From NCBI GenBank assembly GCA_023634235.1, contig JAMKCF010000001.1:2284001-2348000 (forward strand): a stretch of 64,000 nucleotides of DNA, in the 5' to 3' direction. This document shows, piece by piece, positions 21,446 to 32,519 of the stretch. Source of the DNA: Pisaster brevispinus. Its lineage: Eukaryota; Echinodermata; Asteroidea; Forcipulatida; Asteriidae. Position 1 is the stretch's first letter; each line of letters begins with the position of its first letter. Made by a program: the position numbers and the translations under genes. The notes below the pieces were generated by a model. The model was not told where the DNA came from, did no database searches, and saw only the letters and a program-made list of their open reading frames with translations.

Positions 21446-21931
21446 AACGGCTTGGCTATGAAAAATATGTGTATTATTAATTATGAGGTGATTTTACTTG
21501 ATGAGTAACGCAAGCTCAAATATTTCTGTAATAAACGAATGATTATCTGCCCGAGAAATACTAGACACAACACCGAAGGACTCGACACACTTCATTAGTG
21601 TGGTGTAATGCTGAGGATGCTGATAAGGCATTAGTTCAAGGCAATATTTCTTGCCGGTATAATAATGAATATGAAATTAACATGTGTGGGGGTTTGTTTT
21701 TTTTATCCAAGGGGAAATTTATCACGTATTACATGCATGCATGAAGGCCGATACTCGGTGAAATTAAACACGTTTTTGTAGATCCGATTTTCGGCTGATT
21801 TGACCCGGAAAATTAAATGTTAAATTTATAACAGCCACTGTTATAGGTTCAAGAAAGTTAGTTAGCTTTCATTTAGAGTATTTTGGACGAGAGAAAGTGG
21901 TAGCTAAATAAAAACTATAAATTAAATATTG

Positions 21932-22339
21932 TCAGGTTACCGACATTATTTCATGTTCGTTAGCCATGTACAAACAATTTTGCATGTTACAATGATTTTG
22001 GGCCTTGTAAGTGGCACGTGCGAAAGTTGTTAACACCTTCTGTGTTTTTGAAACATCATCATCTGCCAAAGTTCGTCTGTTTCGAGAAGCAACATCACTA
22101 AAACGAAATTCCCTTTCGACAAAAATAGGGCAAGCAACTTTAAGGCGTGTGGCCTTCACTGGTCTGGACAGAACAAAGGATTGTTGTACATTATTGGATA
22201 TTTCTTTCAATAAGTCTGGGACCACAAATAAATCATAAAACATAATGAATTCTGATAATCCCAAAATATGGAATATCAATCTACTGTTCTGTTTATAACA
22301 ATAATTTTTTGTGAACCTCGAGTTCCGAAAGTGGGTCAC
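21932..22339 (-). CDS. Unassigned 135-codon open frame, possibly a transposon remnant
   Basis: One of the longest frames in non-tandem sequence, minus strand. The middle includes SRPVKATRLKVACPIFVERE and an Arg/Asp-rich stretch. I cannot assign a family. Its 5' side abuts 'AGTGGCGTAACTAAGGGGG', a phrase often seen in degraded animal repeats, so the ORF may belong to a mobile element. No splice sites were identified. Confidence 0.15.
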   Translation of the reverse strand: MTHFRNSRFTKNYCYKQNSRLIFHILGLSEFIMFYDLFVVPDLLKEISNNVQQSFVLSRPVKATRLKVACPIFVEREFRFSDVASRNRRTLADDDVSKTQKVLTTFARATYKAQNHCNMQNCLYMANEHEIMSVT

Positions 22340-22700
22340 CCAGTGGCGTAACTAAGGGGGCACTGGGCACGTGCGTCCCCCCTCCCAGGATGTCCGTACC
22401 CCTCGGTTGCCCCCTTTTGAAGTCTAGACTTTGAGATTAAAGTAAAATGTAACATTTTATAAGCTTAAATGTGATAAGTTCAATGTTTTAAAACTATATT
22501 TCCATTTACACGCAGACCTTGCATTTATTTTTTCAAGCACGTCAGATTATCTCAGGGAAAATGTATGTATAGTAAAATGGCATAACAAGAGCCCCAAAAA
22601 GGGGCTTGTTTAAGAGATGTGCTAAATGGAAACTAAAGTTTTAATTGGGCAGAACTGCCCCCCCCCCCTAGAAACAAACATGGTGCACCCACTTACCAAA
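22335..22700. mobile_element. Possible degraded element with GTGGCGTAACTA end
   Basis: AGTGGCGTAACTAAGGGGGC followed by C-rich GTGCGTCCCCCCTCCC, and near 22655 GCAGAACTGCCCC plus an 11-C run. Phrases of this kind are common in old animal DNA transposons. No second copy in the window. Confidence 0.3.
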
Positions 22701-23599
22701 GTAAGTTTTTATGGGGATTAGTAACTTGTGAAGCTACATCAATCTTTTTGGAAATTTTCATACTGTGTTTTACATTTCGATCGGAATGTGGACAGACAAG
22801 CCTTGCTTGGTGGTGTCGGGACAAACAAACCATTCAAGTGTATTGGAGCTACAGAATTGGAAGTTGATCGAAGAATCGGAAGGTGATCGATTCCTCTGTG
22901 AGGTTGCATTGATTACTTTATTGCCCACGTAGACCGAAAATGGTACTTATGTAGATACCATTTTTAACAAGACATGAAACATCCATCGCAGAGCGTGCCA
23001 ACAAAATGTTAAATATATTGTAAAAAGAAGAAGGAGAGAAAAAGGGCTGTATTTCTTTTAAACGTGAATTTTGATGGATTGCTTTTGAAACTATGTTTAT
23101 ATTGCTGTAAGTACGCAGTTTTAGGTAGAAGTGAAACATGAAACATCCGTCGCGCACCAAAAAAAAAGCGCCAAAAAAAAATTCACCACAGCCGCGCGCT
23201 GCTATCGTCCAAGCTGATCGGAGTAAACAGTAATTGCAATTTCAATCGGGATACTCCTCGCAATTAGTAACTAATCCTGGTGGATTGTAGGACTTGGTTC
23301 TTTCTGTCATCCGTACATCACGATTTCAGTTTTGCTCGCCTTGCCTTGTCGGTCGTTGTGAGCGTCAACACTTGAGTTCATATTCTCTCCGTCCAAGAGT
23401 GCATCTGACAGGTCGGTTTACATATCTCGGTAGTTTACTACTGATGCAAGTGACGAGAGACTTGATTGCTGTTGTTGTTTTTTTCCTGTTTTCGACGAAG
23501 GAGTAAAGTTGCATTTCCTACGTTGTCATGTTGTGTTGCTTTAGAAGTTTATATGTCATGGCAATTATTGGAGTTTTTTAGATGCACGTCCGTGCAATT

Positions 23600-23866
23600 A
23601 CGTGGACTTGAACACGTCTAATTTGCGAGAAACGAATTTATTTCACATCACACGCTCGCGTGCACACATTCTTTTTTCTTTTCTTTGTTTGCATCCCTGT
23701 GGAGACATCTTTTGTTCTTTCCTGTGTCCCTGTAGTTAAGAACCTCCCATAGACTTTGTACACAAAATTCCTTGTGGAGCAACCCAGTCTTTAGAATTCC
23801 CCTATGGAGACCCTTTGCGTTCCCTTTTCTGTTTTGTTCTCGGTCTCCATAAGGTAGTGAATATGA
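23600..23866 (-). mobile_element. Repeat family F, minus-strand copy
   Basis: The reverse complement contains CTACCTTATGGAGACCGAGA, GGGTCTCCATAGGGGAATTC and TTTGTGTACAAAGTCTATGG. The frame YGDREQNRKGN, HRGILKTGLLHKEFCVQSLW and EVLNYRDTGKNKR is open throughout and nearly matches the copy at 42739-42940 (-). Confidence 0.7.
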
Positions 23867-24011
23867 AGGCACGTTTACGTAAACAAAAACAAACAGTCAT
23901 ACCTCTTTTTTTTGCAACGTCACAACGTCAATTTTCTGCTTAACAGTTTTATAAAATTAGGCCCTAGTAAGCGGAGAATGGTAAGCGCAGAATTCGGCGG
24001 TAAGCAGAGCC

Positions 24012-24227
24012 ATGAAACTGGGCCAAGATCTTGTTGAAGAGCGATGTGCAGACCCATGCACCATATATCCACCAAGGGCGTCGTTATTATTATTTCTTCG
24101 GTGGCATAATGATGCAGTGCCTTGCATGGCCGGCTGCATATTGTCATTCCTCGTTGTAATTATTAGTTCTAGTCGAAACATTCCACGTCTCTTCTCATCA
24201 GCAACTGGGCCGAAACCGTGCCCCTAA
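24012..24227 (+). other. Unassigned open frame overlapping a fold-back relative
   Basis: 71 codons including a hydrophobic stretch (MAGCILSFLVVIISSS). The left part (AGCAGAGCCATGAAACTGGG) belongs to a diverged 'GCGCAGAATTC' fold-back related to 37817-38155. I do not support it as a gene. Confidence 0.1.
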
Positions 24228-24636
24228 TTCCCCTCGTGTTTTATTAAAGTGACAGCCTGCCATGACAGGAGGGGTAGTTTTTCGGTTTATAGGATATAGG
24301 AACCGGGTGACGTCGTAAATCAACAGTCTAACGCACCTTTAGCATGGCACGGCATGCTGAATTTCTCGTCGTGTTCCCAGTATACAACTACAGTAATAAA
24401 TGCCTTGTTTTTTTATAAAAAGGGCAGATTATCGACACTTCCACATTCTTATGTAAAGAGAATAGACGACATGCAAAATGGTGCAACACTCAAATTTTAA
24501 ACTAAAAGAATACAGCGCTGTGGCATTTTTCCGTTCCCTGTGAACATGTGTAACAGTAATTATTTATTAAAGTGACAGCCACCATGGCAAGGGGATATTT
24601 GTGTTTATAGGACCCGGTTAAACGTCATGTGGATCA

Positions 24637-24878
24637 GGGCCCAATTTCATAGAGCTGCTAAGCACAAAAATTTGCTTAGCATGAAATTTCTTCCTTGATA
24701 AAAACAGGATTACCAACCAAATTTCCATTTGTTGCATATTGCTTGTTACTGGTAGTCAGCTGTTGTTTGCTTATCCTGAAAATCATGTGGAAATTTGGTT
24801 GGTAATCCTGTTTTTATCAAGGAAGAAATTTCATGCTAAGCAAATCTTTGTGCTTAGCAGCTCTATGAAATTGGGCCC
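24637..24878. mobile_element. Fold-back element, very long near-perfect inverted repeat
   Basis: GGGCCCAATTTCATAGAGCT at 24637 and AGCTCTATGAAATTGGGCCC ending 24878. The arms continue inward through GCTTAGCATGAAATTTCTTC and TTGATAAAAACAGGATTACC to about 88-90 nt, with one or two mismatches, around a loop of roughly 60 nt. It belongs to the 'AATTTCATAGAGCTGC' family but has the best-preserved arms in the window. Confidence 0.92.
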
Positions 24879-24879
24879 A

Positions 24880-24972
24880 GGTTGGCTGAATGGTTTCTTT
24901 TCCTGCCTTTCACCTCTGTGGACCCGGGTTCGAATCCCGGTTCGAAGAACCAGAGCCTTGCATGTGAATAGA
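24880..24972 (+). mobile_element. SINE S3 head, interrupted by a MITE
   Basis: GGTTGGCTGAATGGTTTC (A-box-like) and GGGTTCGAATCCCGGTTCG (B box). The tail, with TGCGTGGGTTTTCTCC and TTTTCCTCCCACATCTAAAA, resumes at 25110-25215 after a 137-bp insertion. Confidence 0.65.
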
Positions 24973-25110
24973 CCGTGCAAGTCTCGCGCGTATTCGAACA
25001 TTTTTGGGACCACTGTGGTCCCACGTACATTGCTTTAACGCGTGAAAGAAACAAACTCACGCGCTTTAACGGATCCCAATGTTCGAATACGCGCGAGACT
25101 TGGCACAGTC
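24970..25110. mobile_element. MITE family M ('TAGACCGTGCAAGTCTCGCG')
   Basis: AATAGACCGTGCAAGTCTCG and GCGTATTCGAACAT at the left pair with ATGTTCGAATACGCGCGAGA and CTTGGCACAGTCTATT at the right. The internal GGGACCACTGTGGTCCCACG is itself a palindrome. Relatives: 61180-61260, 61936-62020 and 63632-63690. It is inserted between the two parts of SINE S3. Confidence 0.8.
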
Positions 25111-25215
25111 TATTGGGTTTTCAGTCCCTACCTGGTTGCGTGGGTTTTCTCCATTGGGGCTTTTCCTCCCACATCTAAAACTGAACATTATTTCTCGTTT
25201 TCTATTCATCCTGTG
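25110..25215 (+). mobile_element. SINE S3 tail
   Basis: GTTGCGTGGGTTTTCTCC then TTTTCCTCCCACATCTAAAA, a tail type known from several animal SINEs as I recall. It continues the head at 24880-24972. Confidence 0.55.
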
Positions 25216-25286
25216 ATTAGCGCAAATTGTTCTTTTGGATGTGTCAAGTTCTGTTGGAGGAGTAAGAAAATAAATAATGAACGCAG

Positions 25287-25502
25287 TTGCTGACTAAATC
25301 CTCGAAAATGGCCGACTACTTGCCCTTCGAGCCTCGATATGAGTACCCCTTTGAATGTAGGGAAGTTTCAAAGATTGCGTTACATCTTGAAGACATGTCC
25401 ATTTGTATAAATATGCGCGTAGCTGAAACGACCTCAAGCTTCATTGACGTCACAGGCTTGGGAAAGCGTGCTTTAGACTTCAGAGGAGAAAAAAAGGCGT
25501 AG
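25287..25502 (+). other. Unassigned 65-codon open frame from a good start context
   Basis: CGAAAATGGCCGAC (ATG 25308) opens MADYLPFEPRYEYPFECREV and continues to TAG at 25502. No family recognised, no donor site. 'AAAATGGC' motifs are frequent in repeats here (for example 3542). Low support as a gene. Confidence 0.12.
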
Positions 25503-25549
25503 CTTTAAAGGTTTGCTCAAAATTGGTGGATAAGTTGGTCCAAATTGTC

Positions 25550-25935
25550 TATTAAAGGTGTTACATGATAATGAAGAGCTGACAAATTTGTCCCAGATAG
25601 TGTTCATGTTTTGTGTGATCAACCATCCATGAAATAACAAACCTGTGAAAAATTTGGGCTTAATCTGTTGTGTGAGTCAGGAGAAAATAGTGAACAGCCA
25701 AGTACAGTTTTCAGCATGTAAACACATTGTCTTTAACAACCAAAAACAGCTGTTCCAGGGTTTTGGGGCGTTGGGGTGGGGGCAGGTTCTTTGATCAGTT
25801 TTCTCGAACATGTTTTATTTTAGAGGGAACTATTCACAGAAAAAAATGGTTCAAGTTTGAACTTTATAATCAGTAAGCTTCAGACTAAAATTAACAAAAA
25901 CCACAACCTGTAGAGTTTTAAAATTAGTTGGTTAC
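25550..25935 (+). mobile_element. MITE family A copy
   Basis: GTGTTCATGTTTTGTGTGAT, GTTGTGTGAGTCAGGAGAAA and TAATCAGTAAGCTTCAGACT blocks in family order. The ends are diverged. Confidence 0.75.
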
Positions 25936-25939
25936 GTTT

Positions 25940-27070
25940 CAAAGAACTCATCGAAATGGTCTTGTTTGAATTGTGTGACCTTCATATCGCACCATATTTG
26001 ATTGTTGCGCCAATAGGAGGGCAAGCAACGGTGATTTGGATTTCTTCAACTATTTTATTTTGTTTACCGGCAATTTTTCTGTTGGATTGGTTCTCGTACG
26101 ATACTTTCCAATCAGTGAGTTTTCAGATTGAATCTAATTTGTCTGAGCTTACCTTAAGCCAGTGCGTTGTCTACAAATTATACGACTATGCTTATTTTGG
26201 TTGCCTTTTAATGCATTAGAAATATAATATTACGTCATTATTTCTAACGGACATGGTTCTTAGAACGACTGGTAAAATACTGACCAAATTCCTCGTAAAT
26301 TCTATTTTAAACCAAAATCAGTCATAAACCACGTGTTTTACTGAAGCCCGAGCAGCGACGTCTAAGTTTCGAAAGCGCCGTGTTATTACTTTATCCGCGG
26401 GTGAATAACCTCACGCTGTCGGGATGAAATCTCATTAAACTGCACGAATTCTCACGAGGTTTCAACTTCGTCACAAGTATCTACGCGTTGCCATGGCAAA
26501 ATGAGATTATTTTAATCCTGTACAGGGAATCTTGCATGGAATCCACCCTCGCCTTCGGATTAAATTGCTAGCCTGGGGGATACGGGAAGAAAACAAAAAG
26601 TAGGGGGAAAAGAGGTAGAGTGGAAAAGGTACTTCGATAATCTCTTTATGATGGAGGCTTGGGGTTTTTTGCTAGTTTTTTTTATTATTATTATTACTCT
26701 TATAAGCTTTCAATATGATCAGCGTATTTGTCGCCAGTCGATTTGGGCAGCATGTGAAGCGTGCATGCACATGTAAGCCAAACCATTTTAAACCGACTTA
26801 TATGCTCAATCGATGACAGACAGCACTGACTATCGCTTCAACGATTATCCTTCCTCGGGCCCTTTAGACACACGTCGCGTGCTTTAGAAAATAAAGGTTT
26901 ACTTTCCAAACCTGGGTGATAGGGGCTTTGCTTTCTCAAGCACCCCCCCCCCCCACTACCACCACCAAAACAAAAAGAAGACAGCAAATTAATAAAGAGA
27001 AGTTGAAATACAAATTTGATTTGGACAGACTCAAATGAACTCAACAATCAGTCAGTGCATAAGACGTTAA
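25940..27070. other. No gene; one CpG-richer patch and a poly-C tract
   Basis: 26340-26560 is CpG-richer without splice-bracketed coding. 26943-26956 is a 14-C run. (TTA)n at about 26683-26695. Nothing else supported. Confidence 0.4.
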
Positions 27071-27079
27071 AGGTGGTTT

Positions 27080-27665
27080 TACAGGATAGGTAGAGCTGAC
27101 AAAATAGTCGCAGACAGTGTTCATGTATTTTTCATGTGATCAACCATACATGAAAAGAAAAAAAAACCTGTAAAAAAATTGGTCTGAATCCGTTGTGTGA
27201 GTCAAGAGAAAATAGATAGGTTGCAATATGACGTAAATCGGCCATCTTTACGGGCAACTTGGAACACACAGTCATGCGTTTCGCGTGAGAACGGCGTGCA
27301 GCACGCGCCCATTTCACAAAACTCACTGCACGATTGGTTAGTAAACTGCGCGGCTGCGTTAATAATTTGAGCGCTTGACACGCCTGCAAGCCAAACTGCA
27401 ATTTGCCCGTAAAGATGGCGTCTATTGGGAACTATCTATAGTGAAAAACCATGCACAATTTTCAACATGTACTGTACACACAAGTCCTTCATTTTGGTTG
27501 TATCAACAGTAATCAGCTGTTGCGATTTAGGCGGGTTTCGCATTTTTCCCAAATATGACTTCATTATACAGAGGGAAATAGTTCGCATAATAAATGGATT
27601 AGTAAGTATGAATTTCATAATCAATAAGCTTGAATACTAATATTAAAAATTATGTGTTTTATCCT
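27080..27665 (+). mobile_element. MITE family A copy interrupted by a family-N MITE
   Basis: The left part ends GTCAAGAGAAAATAG (27216) and the right part resumes AGTGAAAAACCATGCACAAT (27438), exactly the adjacent bases in uninterrupted copies (GAGAAAATAGTGAAAAACC). ATAG/TATAG-like sequence repeats at the junction suggest a short target-site duplication. Confidence 0.85.
27217..27437. mobile_element. MITE family N, intact nested copy
   Basis: ATAGGTTGCAATATGACGTA and GGCCATCTTTACGGGCAA at the left, TTGCCCGTAAAGATGGCGTC and GAACTATCTAT at the right: clear inverted ends of about 50 nt. The interior is GC-rich (GCGTGCAGCACGCGCC). Confidence 0.85.
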
Positions 27666-27669
27666 CGTG

Positions 27670-28290
27670 GAACCCAAGGACAATGCGTTGATAGACAGGA
27701 TAATTTTATATCATTGATGTCTTAGAAAACGTTGACACTCTCTGTTTCGCTTGGAATTAAACAGCTCTTGTGTTCTTCCCAAAACTGCCCCTTTAAGTTA
27801 GCGGGGGCAGAAGATTGTAGGTGAATAGGCATACACAACAACACCCCCCCCCCCCCCAACCCACCCTGGCACAAGTCTTTCTGCTCCCAGTATTTAATCT
27901 TCTCTCTAAACGTGATCTGATTTCTATATAAAGCCTTCCATGATGCCATGTCTTATTGAAATGAAAAAAACAACACTCTCAGTTTCTATTTATTTTTTAT
28001 CTACTTTTTTCTTCAGGAGCCTGTGGGCGTGTATTTGACCTTTCTGGCTCTTTGTATCAAGCCATATGGTCTGACTTCACAATGCCAGTGCAGGAGAAGT
28101 AACTGTTCCTTGTTGTTATTATCATTGTGTATAAAAAAGGTTGTCTAATAATATTTGGTAAGTTTCGATTGTGAAACAAAATGTTCCAGTGCTGAATAGA
28201 GATATGATTCAAAAATACCGTAAATGTTGCATAAACTCTATCAAAAATGGGTCAAAATTATCGAAGTTACCCATAACCGTGATTTTATGT
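27670..28290. other. No gene; poly-C tract
   Basis: A 14-C run at 27844-27857 flanked by A/C-rich sequence. No coding or repeat match. Confidence 0.4.
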
Positions 28291-28292
28291 TC

Positions 28293-28447
28293 AATAGACC
28301 CCTTACATTGGACGCCATCTTTGTTGTCAGACAATGGAAACGTCAAACTAGTACGCGCTGCGCACGACTCTCAGCCAATGATAGCTCTTCATTTACCTAA
28401 GTGAGAGGACTGTTTTTGGCTTGTGACGTCATAGGCAAGGAGTCTGT
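28293..28447 (+). mobile_element. MITE family H, copy 1
   Basis: AATAGACCCCTTACATTGGA, GCGCTGCGCACGACTCTCAG and TTGTGACGTCATAGGCAAGG match 61782-61936 in order (reverse of the internal arms), including a TGACGTCA near the right end. Confidence 0.65.
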
Positions 28448-28449
28448 AC

Positions 28450-28625
28450 CAAACACGTGGTTTTGAATGATTCAAAAGTTATGCCAGTCTGCAATAATTA
28501 TATCACTTGGTGAATGCATCTACAAAGTACACAGTCAACCCTCCTACTGTCTGACCATTCAAATCATCCGCGTGGTTATCAATGATAGTTAAAAAAACAT
28601 GCCAGTGTAGGCCTATTCAACATGA
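28450..28625 (-). repeat. Inverted copy of the 105-bp tandem unit
   Basis: CCCTCCTACTGTCTGACCAT and TTCAAATCATCCGCGTGGTT are the reverse complement of the 15296-15540 unit, about 1.5 units. Confidence 0.75.
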
Positions 28626-28629
28626 ATGT

Positions 28630-29060
28630 TTAACTTTGGTAATTTATCACAACGTAGACAGAGTGAGATAAGCGATAATCTGAAAACTTCGAAATTTTAT
28701 TTTTTCCTGCAATGTCTGAGGTCTTTTTTAATCATAAAAAACATAGTTCAGGATTTGTCGGTAAAAATGTGTCGTAGAAGAGAACAAAACTTTAGCTTCA
28801 TCCTGAAAGGTGAACTTTAAAAAAAAGTTCATACCGAAACCTTACAGTGAAAAAGCTCCGTACAAAACTCTATTTACAACACTGTGTCAAATATTATAGA
28901 AAATAGCATTTTGAGAGCTTTAAAACCACCATTGCTTTTTTCCGTCTTTGGCAATCGAAATGATATAAGTACACCATGAAAGTCGTGCACAGACTGAATA
29001 CGTGGTAATGCATAAACCGTCTGTTGATAGTTTCACTAAAACGTGTCTACCTAATGTGGT
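28630..29060. other. No recognised feature
   Basis: AT-rich. Chance ORF at 28626-28820. Nothing supported. Confidence 0.4.
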
Positions 29061-29069
29061 GAAATTTAT

Positions 29070-29640
29070 TTATTTGAAATGTATTTATTGTAAATATTTA
29101 GACATTTACAAAAGGAATACAAATTGAACAGGGGCTGTCCAGGTTATACGAAAGTATAAAAACTGTCATCGAAAGATGTGTACAATCAACCTCTGCCAAC
29201 GACAAAAATATAATTATATATTTATTAAAAAGGAGATTGCACACAAAATGCCTTTAAAATCACACAACAATAAAACATTAATTTTAAAACAAAAGTAATT
29301 CCAAAACCTGACAGAAACAAAACCCATAAAACACCCTCGAAAAAAAAGAAGAGGAAAAGAAGGGTGGGAGGCAGGGATTAAAACAATTAAAAACCCAAAC
29401 AAGATTAAAATCCGAAGATCATCCAAGCCTGACACGAATGGACTTAAAACCCTCCAAAGCCAAATTATTACTGGTATCCACAGTGAGTTCAGAGAACATC
29501 TTAAAAACCGGACAATAGATAAGAAAAATATTACAGAAATTACAGAACCTTTGGGGTTGCAGCATTACGGGCTACAAACCGGACATGGTTACGTCTAGGA
29601 CCCCGTACATGCAAACAGGCAGAAGCACTTAAACATTATT
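29070..29640 (-). mobile_element. Probable LINE 3' UTR (minus strand)
   Basis: On the minus strand the sequence ends CCTGGACAGCCCCTGTTCAA, TTTACAATAAATACATTTC and AAATAAATAAATTT, the kind of AATAAA/(AAAT)n tail found at LINE 3' ends. Upstream text (GGTCCTAGACGTAACCATGT, GGTTTGTAGCCCGTAATG) may be decayed RT-terminal sequence. No intact ORF. Confidence 0.4.
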
Positions 29641-29644
29641 CGTC

Positions 29645-31225
29645 GCCTCATCCGAATCCCAATCAATACCAGAGCCTAAACCTCAACATCAGAATCCATT
29701 TATAAATGCGAGGGCGACTTTTCGACATTTAATTTCCCGACCCTAAGATAACACATTAGCCACGGCCGGGCAGGTTGGATAATTAACGAACACCCATGTC
29801 GCCTCGTGAATAACGTTTACCTCATTAACTTCTTCCCTTTTTTTAATTAACGAGAAAACATCGCCTTGTCTTTTCTCACGGTATCACATGGCATCAGTCT
29901 TGAGGCTTTTTTTTTTTTTTTTTTAGGGGAATAAAGTGTCGGCATTTTTCAGGACGGTTAAACGTTCTTGCTAGACCCCCTCGGGGGTAGTCCTCCAAGC
30001 TCCCACTACCCCCAAGTCGAGGGTTCTTGAAGTTCTTGAAATATGCAGCTATTTGCCGGAAAGCCAGGCAGCTCTGCGGCCTGTATCCGGCTAAAAAAAA
30101 ATGTAGACTTATTTCATGTGCGTGTCGGTGTGCGCGACATTTTGCAACGCTTGGCACCACACAGCATGACATGCAAAAAAGGTGAAACCGCATTTTGTTT
30201 TTGGGGGGAAAAAACAGTTAACTCGACTCGTGAATAATTTACCCGTCTTCGCTATTCCGAAGAAACTTTTTTTTATTTAAATGAAAACTCATTCAGGCGA
30301 ACATTTTGTATGCGGCACTGCTACGCTCTGCTTGTTAATGAATTGCTCTGTCTGCCCGTCTCGCTTACTATCTTCAAATGGTTCAATTCTTTTAAGAGAC
30401 AATTTGTTTCCGCGATTAATAATTTACCCTATGTTACTAGAAAAGACTACTTCCTATTTCTGCGTGTAAGACAACTTGCTATGCTCCGCTGCCCAAGCCA
30501 TGTTTACACGGTCCCAATGAAAGCTATTTTATTATATAAAATATATATATAAAAATTTTTTTTCAGTTTTCAAAACTAAAACCCGTTCGTCAGACAATTA
30601 ATTTTCATCATAAATAATTCAAATTCCACCCACGTATAGAAAGCGGGGTCTGCAGTAAGTAATTTAGCAAATGTCTGCATTATGAGATGCTCCGGTTATT
30701 TTCGTTGTGAAATTGGTTGCGTTTTTGAAGGAACTCATTTGACTTCATTCAGTCCCAATATAACTCACTGAAGAATCGATGTCGAACAATTTAAAATGCG
30801 TTTGTAAGTTCTAAATGAACCAATGAATGTCCTTTGTAACTACACAAAAACGCAGTAAATATTTTCAACATAAACATACTTAATTTTTATGATCATAATT
30901 TTAATTTCCAAAGTATCTCTTTTATTGTTTTATAATTATGTGTTAAAGATTGAATTCCCATTTTTTTGATTGGATTAATAGGCTTTCGAGTCACAGTGGT
31001 TTGGTTCACTTTTATTAATCCTGGCCATCTGAGAATGAGCTTGTCTTCTTGTCTGATTTTCTAGTTGTTCTTGCTTGGATTTGTCAGCATTACTGTTTCC
31101 ATTTTAACATCAGTAATGCATTTTGTAGTCAGTTTCCATACCTCTGAAAAAAAGTAATGTCTTCTGTTTTAATGAATCTTTTCATGAATATGTAAATTGC
31201 ATTTCGCGCGTGCGTACTAACACTA
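29645..31225. other. No recognised feature
   Basis: Includes a 20-T run (29908-29926), a C/G-rich patch at 29960-30100 and AT microsatellite at 30531-30560. No exon, RNA gene or repeat copy recognised. Confidence 0.4.
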
Positions 31226-31227
31226 CT

Positions 31228-31423
31228 TGGCCCAATTTCATAGAGCTGCTTTAACAGAAAGTATTGCTTAAAAACGTCAGCTAAGCAACAATATAAGCAA
31301 ATACCAGCCACAGATGCTACAATGTAGAATGGTATTTTAGCTGGTAACCTCTTTCTGGTAAGCATGTATTTATTGTGCTTAGCTAATTTTTGTGCTTAAA
31401 GTAGCTCTATGAAATTGGGCCAT
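31228..31423. mobile_element. Fold-back family E ('AATTTCATAGAGCTGC') copy
   Basis: GGCCCAATTTCATAGAGCTG at the left and GTAGCTCTATGAAATTGGGC at the right. Internal AAGCA/TGCTT-rich arms. About 195 bp. Confidence 0.85.
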
Positions 31424-31424
31424 G

Positions 31425-31960
31425 GTTGGCAAAGTTAGGAAACATCGCTCATTTTACATTGGTGCTTGACGCTATGTGTCTCTCCACATGCAGGGATGTA
31501 ATAAGCATTCATTTAATGGAAAGTTAAGGCTAATTGTTTGTCTTTTTAACAATAGCGTACTCTACAGCCAAGCATTGTCCAGCAATGACCTTTGATTGTA
31601 AATAGAACAGTGACTGTGTTTGTTGAAAGGATTATACATTCAGCTCGGGACGGTAGTATTCGTTTGCCTAATGAGATGATATTAATTAAAGGGGAATGCA
31701 TAATCAAAGCTCAATATATGTCAAGATAAAATAAGGTACAGGGGTGAATAAACACAACAGACAGTAAAGAGGACGGGAAATGACCAATTCAATGTTGTGA
31801 TGTACTCATTTTCCAATAGATAGAGTCCTCATGTGAGTGGGGAAAGAAAATTACAAGTCTCTAACCAAATGTTAAAATGGTGTAAATTGCCACTCTGTCG
31901 ATACCAAGTCAGTACATATTTTGTCACGGCCGAAACATCTGATGACATCATTCTAATAGC
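31425..31960. other. Mostly unassigned; short shared block
   Basis: CATTTTCCAATAGATAGAGT and CCTCATGTGAGTGGGGAAA (31808-31845) recur at 53880-53925, and ATCTGATGACATCATTCT recurs inverted near 54090, indicating a further dispersed repeat. Confidence 0.45.
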
Positions 31961-31962
31961 GT

Positions 31963-32250
31963 GTCGTGTCCGAGCGGTCAAGCCAGCTGGACTCACAGCT
32001 CTGGTGTTTCTGATCAGCAGAGTGTGGGTTCGAGTCCCGGTCGTGACACTTGTGTCCTTAAGCAAGGCACTTTGACCATTATTGCTGCGTCTTTCGGATG
32101 GGGCGTAAAGCCGTTAGTCCCGTGTGTCGTGTAGTAAAAGAACCCAGTTGCACTTATCGTAAAAGAGAAGGGGTTTGCCGTTGAGTGTTTCTGGCTGGTC
32201 CAGCAGCAATATTCGCCATCTCACCTTGTATACCTCGCAAGGTATTGTAT
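31963..32250 (+). mobile_element. SINE S2, full copy
   Basis: GCGTGTCGTGTCCGAGCGGT (A box), GTGTGGGTTCGAGTCCCGGT (B box), CCTTAAGCAAGGCACTTTGA, CTGCGTCTTTCGGATGGGGC, AAAAGAACCCAGTTGCACTT and TATACCTCGCAAGGTATTGT. The head, conserved body and tail are readable. Confidence 0.88.
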
Positions 32251-32338
32251 TATGGTCTCATAAAAATCATTCTTAACAAGCTCCACCAAACTTGATATTC
32301 CGGCCCCAAGAGTGTTATTTATGACAGACATGGCGCAT

Positions 32339-32516
32339 TATTATACAAATAATGAATGTTTATGAGTGCAATGGTGCGAATATTTTCATGAGTTGAAAGA
32401 TGGAATGTTCTATTCAACGAGGCGGAGCCGAGTTGAATGGAACATTTCATCTTTCAACGAATGCAAATATTCGCACTGTTGCACGAATGAAAAACATTCA
32501 TTATTTGTTTTATATA
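32339..32516. mobile_element. Hairpin MITE, arms about 75 nt
   Basis: TTATACAAATAATGAATG and GTTGAAAGATGGAATGTTCT at the left, AACATTTCATCTTTCAACG and CATTCATTATTTGTTTTATA at the right. The loop is GAGGCGGAGCCGA, itself a small palindrome. Single copy in the window. Confidence 0.88.
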
Positions 32517-32519
32517 ACA

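Noticed and set aside
24899..24950. Candidate tRNA gene with GGGTTCGAATCCC
   Set aside because: Only the T-arm-like part is convincing. It is a SINE head with a separate tail 140 bp downstream.
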